A stretch of 21,420 nucleotides of DNA from a virus, in the IMG/VR virus record IMGVR_UViG_3300044701_002123, positions 1 through 21,420 of that record; one strand, given 5' to 3'. The notes beneath the pieces are model-generated. The model saw only the letters and a program-made list of their open reading frames with translations, did not search any database and was not told where the DNA came from. The first letter of the stretch is position 1. Each line of letters starts with the position of its first letter. Position numbers and translations under genes: made by a program. Shown piece by piece: positions 7,262 through 14,383 of this stretch.

Positions 7262-8290
7262 ATGTTAGATTCTATCCAGCAATCAGTATTGCAATTGTTA
7301 CCTGCCCGCAGAAAAACGGGTCAGAATGGCTGGACCAGTTTTAACGCACCTTGCTGCACACATAATGGAGAAACTGCCGACACAAGAGGCAGAGGCGGAA
7401 TAAAAACAAATACAGGACAGGTCTCGTATCATTGTTTCAATTGTGGATTCAAAGCCAGCTTCATCCCCGGTCGGCATTTGACATTTAAGTTTAGAAAACT
7501 ACTTGCCTGGTTAGGCGCCGATGATTTAACTGTCCGAAGATTAGTTATTGAAGCAGTCAGACTACGAGAATTAGTTGCACCCGAGGAACTAGCAAAAGAG
7601 CCAGAACAAGAAATTGCGTATGAAGCCAGATTGTTACCTGATGGTGCAATAAGTTTAAGTGAATGGACCACTTATCTTGCGTTACAAGGCGATGAATACA
7701 CAGTACCCGATCATGTTGTAAGAGGTGTTCACTACATCAATCAAAGAAAAATTGATTTGAACAAATATGAATTTTTCTTAACTGACAACGAAGCGTATAA
7801 TTTGCATCGTAGAATAATCGTACCTTACTACTACAAACGTGAAATTGTTGGCTATACAGCTAGAACTTGGGAAGCAGATGTAAAACCCAAATATTGGTCC
7901 AGTCATCCCGCGGATTTTGTGTTTAATTTAGATACGCAACAACACGATTGGAAGTTTGTTATTGTATGTGAAGGCCCGTTTGATGCTATGAGCGTGGATG
8001 GTGTTGCAGTAAGTGGATCAGAAATATCAGACACTCAAATTGAACAAATTGACAGATTACAACGTGAAGTGATTGTAGTCCCGGACCGAGATCGAGCCGG
8101 ACGTAAACTAGTCGATCGTGCCATAGAAGCTGGATGGACTGTTAGTTTTCCCGTATGGCAGGAAACTTGCAAAGACATCAACGAAGCTGTTATCAAATAT
8201 GGAAAATTATTTGTTATCAAGGCCATTCTTGAATCTAAGGAAACAAGTCGTTTAAAAATTGAACTTAAAAAGAAAAAACTATATAGTTAA
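7262..8290 (+). CDS. 61: DNA primase, T4 gp61-like (zinc finger plus TOPRIM)
   Basis: A 342-residue primase that should make RNA primers on the lagging strand with the adjacent helicase. The N-terminal CHC2-type zinc site is visible as CCTH (residues 31-34) and CFNC (58-61). The catalytic core includes RRIIVPYYYKREIVGYTART (183-202). The TOPRIM metal-binding positions are the glutamate in VCEGPFDAMS (E237) and the aspartates in VVPDRDRAG (D275, D277). Length agrees with T4 gp61 (342). The last residues are very lysine rich, which may aid DNA binding. The start ATG falls at the predicted transcription start of a sigma-70 promoter, and the stop is followed by the helicase ATG after one base, so the two products are made together as a primosome. 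Confidence 0.9.
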   Translation: MLDSIQQSVLQLLPARRKTGQNGWTSFNAPCCTHNGETADTRGRGGIKTNTGQVSYHCFNCGFKASFIPGRHLTFKFRKLLAWLGADDLTVRRLVIEAVRLRELVAPEELAKEPEQEIAYEARLLPDGAISLSEWTTYLALQGDEYTVPDHVVRGVHYINQRKIDLNKYEFFLTDNEAYNLHRRIIVPYYYKREIVGYTARTWEADVKPKYWSSHPADFVFNLDTQQHDWKFVIVCEGPFDAMSVDGVAVSGSEISDTQIEQIDRLQREVIVVPDRDRAGRKLVDRAIEAGWTVSFPVWQETCKDINEAVIKYGKLFVIKAILESKETSRLKIELKKKKLYS

Positions 8291-8291
8291 T

Positions 8292-9737
8292 ATGACAAAA
8301 GATTATAATATAGACATTCAGAAATTGTTTTTAGAAATGATGTTGCAAGATGCAGAGACTTACGTGCGTGTGCAGAACATTTATAATTCTGAAAACTTTG
8401 ATCGAAGCCTAAGAGAAACTGCGGCTTTCATTAAGAAACACAGTGATGATTATAAAACATTGCCCACACGAGAACAGATACAAGCTGCGACCGGCGTGGT
8501 GCTTCGAGAAGTGCCCGATCTTAAAGAAGGACACTACGATTGGTTTTTACAAGAGTTTGAAGGATTTAGTAGAAAACAAGAGTTAGAAAGAGCTATTCTC
8601 CGGGCCGCTGATTTAATTGAAAAGGGTGAGTTTGATCCAGTTGAAAAATTGATCAAAGACGCGGTACAAATCAGTCTCACTAAAGACTTGGGTATGGACT
8701 TTTGGGAAGATCCCGAAGGAATGATCACCAGGTATTTTGATAGTGGTGGGCAGGTCAGTACAGGTTGGCCGCAACTAGATAAGTTGCTCTACGGTGGATT
8801 CAGTCGAGGTGAGCTAAACATTTTTGCCGGCGGATCAGGATCAGGTAAGAGTTTGGTCATGATGAATATTGCACTCAATTGGGTTCAAGCAGGACTACAC
8901 GGAGTATATGTTACTCTAGAACTCAGTCAAGAATTAACAGGTTTGCGTACCGCGGCTATGCTTACAAACATGAGTACAAAAGATATTCGTAAAGACAAAG
9001 AAACAGCAGCCCTTAAAATTAAAATGGTAAGCAAGAAGTCCGGCAGTTATCAAGTCAAAGCATTGCCGGCACAAAGTAACATTAATGACATTCGTGCATT
9101 TTTAAAAGAGTATCAAATTCAATCTGGTCGTAAAATTGATTTTATAATGATTGATTATTTAGACTTGTTGATGCCAGTAAGTGCAAAAGTTAGCCCCAAT
9201 GACTTGTTCGTTAAAGACAAATATGTTTCTGAAGAACTGCGTAATTTATCTAAAGAGTTAGGGGTATTAATGGTCACTGCCAGTCAGTTAAATCGCGGAG
9301 CAGTGGATGAAATTGAATTTGATCACAGTCATATTTCCGGCGGTATCAGTAAAATTAACACAGCAGATAATGTATTTGGTATTTTCACTTCACGTGCAAT
9401 GCGCGAGCGTGGGCGATATCAAATACAGTGTATGAAGTCACGTAGCAGTACCGGAGTAGGACAGAAAGTTGATCTGGAGTACAACATCGAAACCATGCGT
9501 ATAACCGATCCTGGGGAAGATGCTGCCGAAGCAGGAGTAATTGGATACGGACGACCTGGGGGCCCTAGCGCACCTGACAGCATAATGAGTCAAATCAAAG
9601 CCAGCAGCACTTCGTCTCCACCAATGATTGCAGCAAAGCCAAAGCCGGGATTTGATCTTGAAAAATCAGTGCAGGCAAATGTAGATAGCACAAAACTAAA
9701 GCAAATGCTCGCTAGCTTAAAAACAAAAACAGAATGA
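8292..9737 (+). CDS. 41: Replicative DNA helicase, T4 gp41/DnaB-like
   Basis: A 481-residue RecA-fold hexameric helicase that unwinds DNA ahead of the fork and recruits the primase. Start ATG 8292 follows the primase stop by one base; an in-frame upstream start lies inside the primase gene and is less likely. The Walker A motif is GGSGSGKS (180-187), the catalytic glutamate follows in YVTLELS (207-212), and Walker B is FIMIDYLDLL (284-293). A SQLNRG segment follows and the HISGG motif precedes the C-terminal part, as in DnaB-type helicases. The N-terminal 150 residues are helical, as expected for the primase-interacting domain. The C-terminal tail is rich in S, P and K. The gene ends in an ATGA overlap with the radical SAM gene. 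Confidence 0.92.
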   Translation: MTKDYNIDIQKLFLEMMLQDAETYVRVQNIYNSENFDRSLRETAAFIKKHSDDYKTLPTREQIQAATGVVLREVPDLKEGHYDWFLQEFEGFSRKQELERAILRAADLIEKGEFDPVEKLIKDAVQISLTKDLGMDFWEDPEGMITRYFDSGGQVSTGWPQLDKLLYGGFSRGELNIFAGGSGSGKSLVMMNIALNWVQAGLHGVYVTLELSQELTGLRTAAMLTNMSTKDIRKDKETAALKIKMVSKKSGSYQVKALPAQSNINDIRAFLKEYQIQSGRKIDFIMIDYLDLLMPVSAKVSPNDLFVKDKYVSEELRNLSKELGVLMVTASQLNRGAVDEIEFDHSHISGGISKINTADNVFGIFTSRAMRERGRYQIQCMKSRSSTGVGQKVDLEYNIETMRITDPGEDAAEAGVIGYGRPGGPSAPDSIMSQIKASSTSSPPMIAAKPKPGFDLEKSVQANVDSTKLKQMLASLKTKTE

Positions 9738-10735
9738 CCACCTGTTTAGATGCCTTTAAAAATATCTATATAGAGGCTCGAAATAATCATATCAATATAG
9801 CTCCTTGTTGTGTAAGCGAACCAGTACAAGTCAGTAAGATTGATTTTTATAACTTGCATTTTGAAAAAATAAGAAATCAATGGAAAAACAATCAATATCC
9901 AACAGAATGCAATTATTGTAAAATTGCCGAAGACAACAATTTAAACAGTAGACGACAGGGAAGTAACAATTGGTACGCAGATAATGACATTACCGATTCC
10001 GCTGTAGAACTTATACGGATAGATTATTGGGTGGGAGACACCTGTAATTTGGCCTGCTTGATTTGCGGCCCACAAAACAGCAGTAAATGGAAACAAGAAA
10101 AAAAGATACCTATACAACAAGCATCGGTCAATATCAACAAAAGTTGGTCCAATCTTGATTTAACAAAACTAAGATTTATACATTTCAACGGCGGCGAACC
10201 TTTGCTGAGCAAAGAGCACATAACATTTTTACAAAACATTCCTGATCCTTCTCAAGTACACTTAAATTATAATACCAACGGAACAATTTTACCGTCAGAG
10301 GAACTAATAGAGTTATGGAGTAAATTTAAATTGGTGCAATTAGACTTCAGCATTGACGATGTTGAAGAAAGATTTGAAATACAGCGTTACCCAGCTTCTT
10401 GGGATAGTGTAGTGGCCAATTTAGAATGGTACTATGATCACAGTCCGGTAAACTGTATGTTTTCTATTAATACCACTATCAGCGTATTGAATCAATCCAA
10501 TTTAGACAATATAAAACAATGGGCTCGAAATAATTTTTCTCACAACAGATTACAGGACCCTGTGGAACATAGATTTCAATTCGCTGCTGGTCAATTTGAT
10601 ATACATAACTATGACCGTAAACAAATAGTTGAATTTCTTGACAATTTAGACTCAAAAAGGTACACAAATTGGCGCCTAGTGCTACCTGATGTAGCAAAAT
10701 TGTTAAATTCTGGCAAGCACACTAATCATAATTAA
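9734..10735 (+). CDS. Radical SAM enzyme with N-terminal twitch/SPASM-like cysteine domain
   Basis: A 333-residue protein coupled to the helicase by ATGA. The radical SAM cluster motif is CNLACLIC (104-111; CX3CX2C), and the SAM-binding NGGEP motif follows at 152-156, with STIDD-like SIDD further on. Before the core lies a domain with C4, C25, C26, C59 and C62, arranged like a SPASM/twitch auxiliary-cluster domain (PCC, then CNYC) and ending in SRRQGSNN. Most SPASM proteins carry this domain after the core, so here the order is reversed. The enzyme should use a 4Fe-4S cluster to make a 5'-deoxyadenosyl radical; the substrate is unknown. Related proteins modify peptides or cofactors, so a peptide or protein target is one option. 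Placement in the replication operon implies early expression. Confidence 0.85.
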   Translation: MTTCLDAFKNIYIEARNNHINIAPCCVSEPVQVSKIDFYNLHFEKIRNQWKNNQYPTECNYCKIAEDNNLNSRRQGSNNWYADNDITDSAVELIRIDYWVGDTCNLACLICGPQNSSKWKQEKKIPIQQASVNINKSWSNLDLTKLRFIHFNGGEPLLSKEHITFLQNIPDPSQVHLNYNTNGTILPSEELIELWSKFKLVQLDFSIDDVEERFEIQRYPASWDSVVANLEWYYDHSPVNCMFSINTTISVLNQSNLDNIKQWARNNFSHNRLQDPVEHRFQFAAGQFDIHNYDRKQIVEFLDNLDSKRYTNWRLVLPDVAKLLNSGKHTNHN

Positions 10736-10738
10736 TGT

Positions 10739-10746
10739 AATAAATA
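10739..10746 (+). promoter_or_regulatory. T4-type late promoter element AATAAATA
   Basis: AATAAATA lies in the 30-base gap after the radical SAM gene and is followed by TCTA, an extension shared with the elements at 13387 and 13913. Predicted start is near 10752, with a GGAG ribosome binding site at 10756-10759. It separates the early replication operon from the late operon 10766-13371. Confidence 0.6.
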
Positions 10747-10765
10747 TCTAATAACGGAGTAGATT

Positions 10766-11014
10766 TTGCAAAAACGCACTCGTAGTATTCTTGATGAACT
10801 GGCACATATGCCTGTCAATAAAGACAGAGAAAATCTTGTGGAAAGTCGTGCGAGCCATGTTATACAAGGTGCTATTAATTTAATTAACTATATCAAAGAG
10901 AACTATGATGCTGAGCAAGCAGATGAACTAGAACGTAGATTATTGAATAGTATTAGAGCACAAGATCCTGCAAAATTTGCTCGAGGTGTAAGGAGATTCC
11001 GTAATGAAAATTAA
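10766..11014 (+). CDS. Small helical phage protein of unknown function
   Basis: An 82-residue product starting at TTG 10766. I prefer this start because CGGAG lies about seven bases upstream and the first residues (QKRTRSILDELAHM) continue the helical pattern. The protein is predicted mostly helical, charged, with a basic end (FARGVRRFRNEN), and resembles small conserved proteins of T4-like marine phages whose role I do not know. It is the first gene after a late promoter and overlaps the next gene by 11 bases. A ribosome binding site for that next gene (AAGGAG, 10990-10995) lies inside it. Being late and first in the operon suggests a virion or assembly role, which is inference. Confidence 0.75.
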   Translation: MQKRTRSILDELAHMPVNKDRENLVESRASHVIQGAINLINYIKENYDAEQADELERRLLNSIRAQDPAKFARGVRRFRNEN

Positions 11015-11534
11015 TGATATTATTCAAGAAGGTTTTACGTCCAGTTTTGCTAAAGCGTTGTTGCCTCAAAATTTACAATCGGTTATAAGAACTGCTAAGT
11101 CTTTTAAAGAACCAAGTGAAAAAGAATTGGCTCAAGCAGCTTACGAAAAGTTTGGAAAGTCCCCGGATTACGACGAGAAAAAAGCCCAGGAGTTGTTAGC
11201 AAGAACAACTGATCCTGCTAGAAGACAAAAAATTCAGGACTTATTAGGCAGAATGAGTTGGCTACAGGATCAACAAAAAATTAAACAAAAAGCCGAATTA
11301 AAGCAACAGCTTCGCAACAGACCACCGGCACCAGCACCAACATCCCCTTCTGTAGTAAGTCCTTTGCACCCTGATGTACAAGTAGTGAACTCGGGTGTTA
11401 ATGCAATTTTAAGGTATAGAGGTCGAGACTACGAGCGAGACGAATTCACAGGATCATGGTCTCCGGTTGGGGGAAAGAAAAGAGCTTCTCCAGGAATTAA
11501 CAGTTTTTTAAATGCCGAACTAGCAAAATTATGA
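11004..11534 (+). CDS. Unknown late protein with capsid-targeting-like N-terminus
   Basis: A 176-residue protein. The N-terminus MKINDIIQEG fits the [DE][FI]IxE pattern of the T4 capsid-targeting sequence (MKTYQEFIAE), where the prohead protease cuts after the glutamate. Residues 35-100 are charged and helical, rich in K, E and Q. A proline-rich linker follows (PPAPAPTSPSVVSP, near 107-121), then a small C-terminal domain with VNAILRYRGRDYERDEFTGS. No catalytic motif is visible. It has a good ribosome binding site (AAGGAG) eight bases before its ATG and an ATGA overlap with the nucleotidyltransferase gene. A head-internal or tail-associated role is possible, but the function is unknown. Confidence 0.75.
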   Translation: MKINDIIQEGFTSSFAKALLPQNLQSVIRTAKSFKEPSEKELAQAAYEKFGKSPDYDEKKAQELLARTTDPARRQKIQDLLGRMSWLQDQQKIKQKAELKQQLRNRPPAPAPTSPSVVSPLHPDVQVVNSGVNAILRYRGRDYERDEFTGSWSPVGGKKRASPGINSFLNAELAKL

Positions 11535-12277
11535 TAAAACTTAACGAAGGCGGTAACATTTTTAAAAATCAGGACGGAAGTTCATTGACGCAAAGAATAA
11601 ACCGTGATGATGTTCCTGCAACAGTCCAATGGATAGAATCAGTTACTGGAATTGCCTTTCCAACGGAAAATTGGTTAGGTACTACAGGTAGAAAATCCAG
11701 TTCAGGCGATCTAGATTTAGCAGTTGATGATACCAAAACAACCAAAGAGGATTTGATTAAAGTTTTGTTAGCAAAGGGTGTAGACGCAAAGGACATAAAA
11801 AAATCCGGCGATAGTGTACATGTCAAGGCTCCTATTGCAGGAGACCCCAACAACGGATTTGTACAAGCTGATCTAATGTTTGGCGATCCTGGCTGGCAAG
11901 CATTTAGTATGACCGGCGCACCTGAAACTAGCAAGTTGACCGGTATGAGTCGACATGTTATATTGGCCAGTATTGTGTCGGCATTGCATCCGGGCTTGAA
12001 ATGGAGTTACAAACACGGTTTAGTTGATCGTGTAACCAATACCACAGTGCCGGACGGCAAGACGGCCAAGAAGTTGAGCGACCTTACTGGAATACCCGTG
12101 GCAAAATTAAACACAGCCGACGACATTTTAGATGCTGTAAGTAAACGCCCAAACTACGATCAGCTAGTAGCAGCAGCTAGAGAAACACTGGCCAAGAGCG
12201 ATATTCAGTTACCCGAAGCAGCGCCTATGCCAGGTACAGCAGCTTGGTTTAGAGAAACAGCTAACAAGATCGTATAA
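11531..12277 (+). CDS. Nucleotidyltransferase of the DNA polymerase beta superfamily
   Basis: A 248-residue protein. The segment LGTTGRKSSSGDLDLAVD (49-66) fits the superfamily signature, hG[ST] followed by DxD, with metal ligands D60 and D62. A third carboxylate sits on a later strand, VQADLMF (D114). These enzymes transfer a nucleotide to a nucleic acid end, protein or small molecule. The C-terminal half (145-220) is helical and may select the substrate; I cannot name it. The N-terminus MIKLNEGG also contains an LxE|G site like that of the prohead protease. It is coupled to both neighbours (ATGA before, TAATG after), so it is co-produced with the ligase-like protein; the pair suggests end-joining or end-modification of nucleic acids. 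It belongs to a late operon, unlike the replication genes. Confidence 0.7.
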   Translation: MIKLNEGGNIFKNQDGSSLTQRINRDDVPATVQWIESVTGIAFPTENWLGTTGRKSSSGDLDLAVDDTKTTKEDLIKVLLAKGVDAKDIKKSGDSVHVKAPIAGDPNNGFVQADLMFGDPGWQAFSMTGAPETSKLTGMSRHVILASIVSALHPGLKWSYKHGLVDRVTNTTVPDGKTAKKLSDLTGIPVAKLNTADDILDAVSKRPNYDQLVAAARETLAKSDIQLPEAAPMPGTAAWFRETANKIV

Positions 12278-13371
12278 TGCTATTAGAATTCATAACCACA
12301 CTTACTGAAAGTATACGTACACCACATCCAGAAGATTTTATTCTCAATGGTAGTCAAGCAGCCGCAGACGCTATAACTGGTATGTTGGCCGCAGTGTCTA
12401 ATCCCAATATAGTAAGTATCAAATGGGACGGAAGTCCGGCTATCATATTTGGTCGTAGGTCGGCTGATGGACAATTTACCATGAATTACAAAGAATACAT
12501 TGGTATGCCCGGAGGCCAAGTAACATCTGCACAAGATCTATTAAATTTCTTTGCACAAAATGCAAAGAATATGGATGTAGGGCAAAAATTAGCCAATATG
12601 TTCGATGCAGTGTCAAGCATAGTTCCTACGAATTTCTCTGGATTTGTGCAAGGTGATGTCATGTGGACAGAACCAGTGACCGAGGATAAAGGTTATTATA
12701 TTTTTCAAGCCAATCCTTATGGAGTACAATACAAAGTTCGATCTAATAGTCCTGTTGGTAAAGAAATACAAGGCAGACCTTTTGGCCTGGCAGTACACAC
12801 TGTTGGTACCGATGTAGAAAAAACTAGCAAAGGTACAGAGTTAATTGGTAAAACATCTATGCAAGGATTGGGCGGACTTTCTGGTACAAATCAATATATA
12901 ACTGTATTAACTGGCACAATGGGGAACAGGTTTAAATTGAGAGAACCTGTGCAGCAAGTAAAAACAGCGCAAATGGCAGTTAAAAAGTTTGCCGAGCTAA
13001 ACGGCGATAATTTTCTAGGCAGTTTAACTCAAACCACAATATCCAAATTACAAACTTATTATAATCGAAAATATACCGGGCAAGCAGTAGACGCAAATTG
13101 GCTGGCAAATAATATCACAAAACCACAATTCGCCATTGTTGCAGCTGAAGAAAATCGTGCTATCATGGAAGTAATGGATGCAGCTTACGTGGCAATTTAT
13201 GCATTGAAATTGGCAATTTTGGAGCAATTAGAACCTCAGGTGCAAGGTGTTGAACAGTATGTTAACGGAATTCCAAAAGGCGAAGGATTCGTAATTAACA
13301 CACCGAGTGGATTCATTAAACTGGTAAATCGCGGAGTATTTTCCACTGCAAATGTACAAGGAAGATTATAA
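12277..13371 (+). CDS. Ligase-like covalent nucleotidyltransferase fold protein
   Basis: A 364-residue protein with signatures of DNA/RNA ligases and capping enzymes. VSIKWDGSPAIIFGR (46-60) matches motif I, KxDGxP, where K49 would carry the AMP. GFVQGDVMW (122-130) occupies the place of motif III (FxxDGE, here with G126-D127). Near the C-terminus EGFVI (336-340) matches motif IV (EGxV) and FIKLV (346-350) motif V (KxK/KL). The distance from motif III to IV is unusually long, about 200 residues, so a domain is inserted. Motif III is imperfect, so activity is uncertain. The N-terminus MLLEFITTLTES contains an LTE|S site similar to prohead-protease sites. It forms a TAATG-coupled pair with the nucleotidyltransferase. 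Possible roles are nick sealing, RNA repair or a structural derivative of the fold. Confidence 0.6.
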   Translation: MLLEFITTLTESIRTPHPEDFILNGSQAAADAITGMLAAVSNPNIVSIKWDGSPAIIFGRRSADGQFTMNYKEYIGMPGGQVTSAQDLLNFFAQNAKNMDVGQKLANMFDAVSSIVPTNFSGFVQGDVMWTEPVTEDKGYYIFQANPYGVQYKVRSNSPVGKEIQGRPFGLAVHTVGTDVEKTSKGTELIGKTSMQGLGGLSGTNQYITVLTGTMGNRFKLREPVQQVKTAQMAVKKFAELNGDNFLGSLTQTTISKLQTYYNRKYTGQAVDANWLANNITKPQFAIVAAEENRAIMEVMDAAYVAIYALKLAILEQLEPQVQGVEQYVNGIPKGEGFVINTPSGFIKLVNRGVFSTANVQGRL

Positions 13372-13386
13372 TTTTTTTGGTTCTGG

Positions 13387-13394
13387 TATAAATA
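13387..13394 (+). promoter_or_regulatory. T4-type late promoter TATAAATA
   Basis: A perfect TATAAATA followed by TCTATA. Predicted start is near 13400, giving a leader of about 32 bases with the strong ribosome binding site AGGAG at 13421-13425 before ATG 13432. It drives the first of two monocistronic paralogous genes. Confidence 0.8.
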
Positions 13395-13431
13395 TCTATA
13401 TGCGGAAACGCAAATAATTTAGGAGAAAAAA

Positions 13432-13860
13432 ATGGCAATTGGAGTCCAAAGAGTAAGCGGCGATTCACAAGTCGTAACAAACGTTGGTGATAGTTACACC
13501 AAAAATGCAAATGCACAAATCATTAACACAGGTATTAACAGCCCAATTTCTGCAATTAAAGTTGTTGCAGTTACTGGTAACTTGGCAGCTGAATTAGGTG
13601 CACCAAGCGGTGCTGGTGTCCCAGGTGCAGTCAGCACAATTTTACAAACTATTGCTGCTAACGCAACAATTTTAGCATATCAAGTTGACAATAATACTGC
13701 TAACGTTCAGTTGAGCTGTATTGTTGAGCGCAGTGGTTGGGGTTCTGATCTACAACTACAAACAGCTATTCGTGCCTTAGGTTCTAACATCGGTTCACAA
13801 GGTGTTATTAACATGAGTGCAGCAGCAGTCAGCACAACCAGTGGTATCAAGATTGCTTAA
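13432..13860 (+). CDS. Probable abundant virion protein, paralogue A
   Basis: A 142-residue protein starting MAIGVQRVSGD, with its own perfect late promoter, an AGGAGAAA ribosome binding site and a strong terminator: a single-gene unit set for high late output. The sequence is rich in A, G, T, V and N and looks all-beta or alternating alpha/beta, with no membrane segment, one cysteine and no catalytic motif. The C-terminal half shares a pattern with the next gene (ILAYxxx, then LQTAIxAxG near the end, then a closing small-residue strand), so the two are paralogues. T4-like phages carry small, abundant head-decoration or tail proteins with such promoters; I infer a role of that kind but cannot say which. 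Confidence 0.8.
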   Translation: MAIGVQRVSGDSQVVTNVGDSYTKNANAQIINTGINSPISAIKVVAVTGNLAAELGAPSGAGVPGAVSTILQTIAANATILAYQVDNNTANVQLSCIVERSGWGSDLQLQTAIRALGSNIGSQGVINMSAAAVSTTSGIKIA

Positions 13861-13880
13861 TTAAAATTACAATCTAAAAA

Positions 13881-13905
13881 AAAGCAGCCTCGGCTGCTTT
13901 TTTTA
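13881..13905 (+). terminator. Intrinsic terminator after paralogue A
   Basis: AAAGCAGC and GCTGCTTT form an eight-pair stem around a CTCG loop, followed by a run of T. It is located 20 bases after the stop codon. The preceding A-run makes it possibly active in both directions. Confidence 0.9.
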
Positions 13906-13912
13906 TGACCGC

Positions 13913-13920
13913 CATAAATA
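13913..13920 (+). promoter_or_regulatory. T4-type late promoter CATAAATA
   Basis: One mismatch to TATAAATA, followed by TCTACA as in the element at 13387. It lies directly after the terminator of paralogue A. Predicted start is near 13926, with ribosome binding site AGGAG at 13943-13947 and ATG at 13955. Confidence 0.75.
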
Positions 13921-13954
13921 TCTACAGCGAAAGCAAAATTTTAGGAGAAACAAA

Positions 13955-14320
13955 ATGGCAATCGGAATTAATCGTAGCGCAGGCTACAACTATACTGGTT
14001 TAACTGGTGTATTAAATGGTATCCAATATACCGAAGTAGGACAAAGTGTTGTATTTTATGTGGTAGACGCCGGTGTTGACTTGTCTGCAGAAGATGATGC
14101 AGCCAACGAAGCATTTGAAGCAATTATTCAAGTGTTTCCACCAATATTGGCATACTACGCACACGCAACTTCGGGTATTATTAGCCTAGTATGTGACGGT
14201 GTTAATGCATCTGATGCTAGCGTTTTACAGACAGCCATTCAGGCAATTGGTACTAGAAAAGGTTCAGTTAACCTAGGTAGCGCAACTGTAACCAATGGTA
14301 CAAGCTTTGTAGTAGCTTAA
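13955..14320 (+). CDS. Probable abundant virion protein, paralogue B
   Basis: A 121-residue protein starting MAIGINRSAGYNY, related to the preceding gene by the same N-terminus, the ILAYYA segment and SVLQTAIQAIGTRKGSVNLG near the C-terminus. It is more acidic, with AGVDLSAEDDAANEAFEAII in the middle. It has its own late promoter, an AGGAGAAA ribosome binding site and a terminator, the same architecture as paralogue A. The duplication therefore copied the regulatory cassette with the gene. No catalytic or membrane motif is visible. I infer a structural protein made in high amount late in infection. The exact virion position is unknown. Confidence 0.8.
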   Translation: MAIGINRSAGYNYTGLTGVLNGIQYTEVGQSVVFYVVDAGVDLSAEDDAANEAFEAIIQVFPPILAYYAHATSGIISLVCDGVNASDASVLQTAIQAIGTRKGSVNLGSATVTNGTSFVVA

Positions 14321-14340
14321 TTTTAATAAACTAAAAAATA

Positions 14341-14365
14341 AGGCAGACTAGTTCTGCCTTTTTTT
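14341..14365 (+). terminator. Intrinsic terminator after paralogue B
   Basis: AGGCAGA and TCTGCCT form a seven-pair stem around a CTAGT loop, followed by seven T. It lies 20 bases after the stop codon, and the next late promoter begins six bases later. Confidence 0.9.
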
Positions 14366-14370
14366 ATCTA

Positions 14371-14378
14371 TATAAATA
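14371..14378 (+). promoter_or_regulatory. T4-type late promoter TATAAATA, predicted leaderless
   Basis: A perfect element only five bases from the ATG at 14384. With T4 geometry (element at -13 to -6) the first transcribed base is the A of that ATG. No ribosome binding site can fit in between. Confidence 0.75.
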
Positions 14379-14383
14379 TCAGT

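Noticed and set aside
11569-11934. Minus-strand frame of 121 codons inside the nucleotidyltransferase gene
   Set aside because: The plus frame carries the family motifs and couples with both neighbours; the minus frame has no start signals.
13360-13386. Terminator after the ligase-like gene suggested by a run of T
   Set aside because: A T-run follows the stop codon, but I find no stable hairpin before it.
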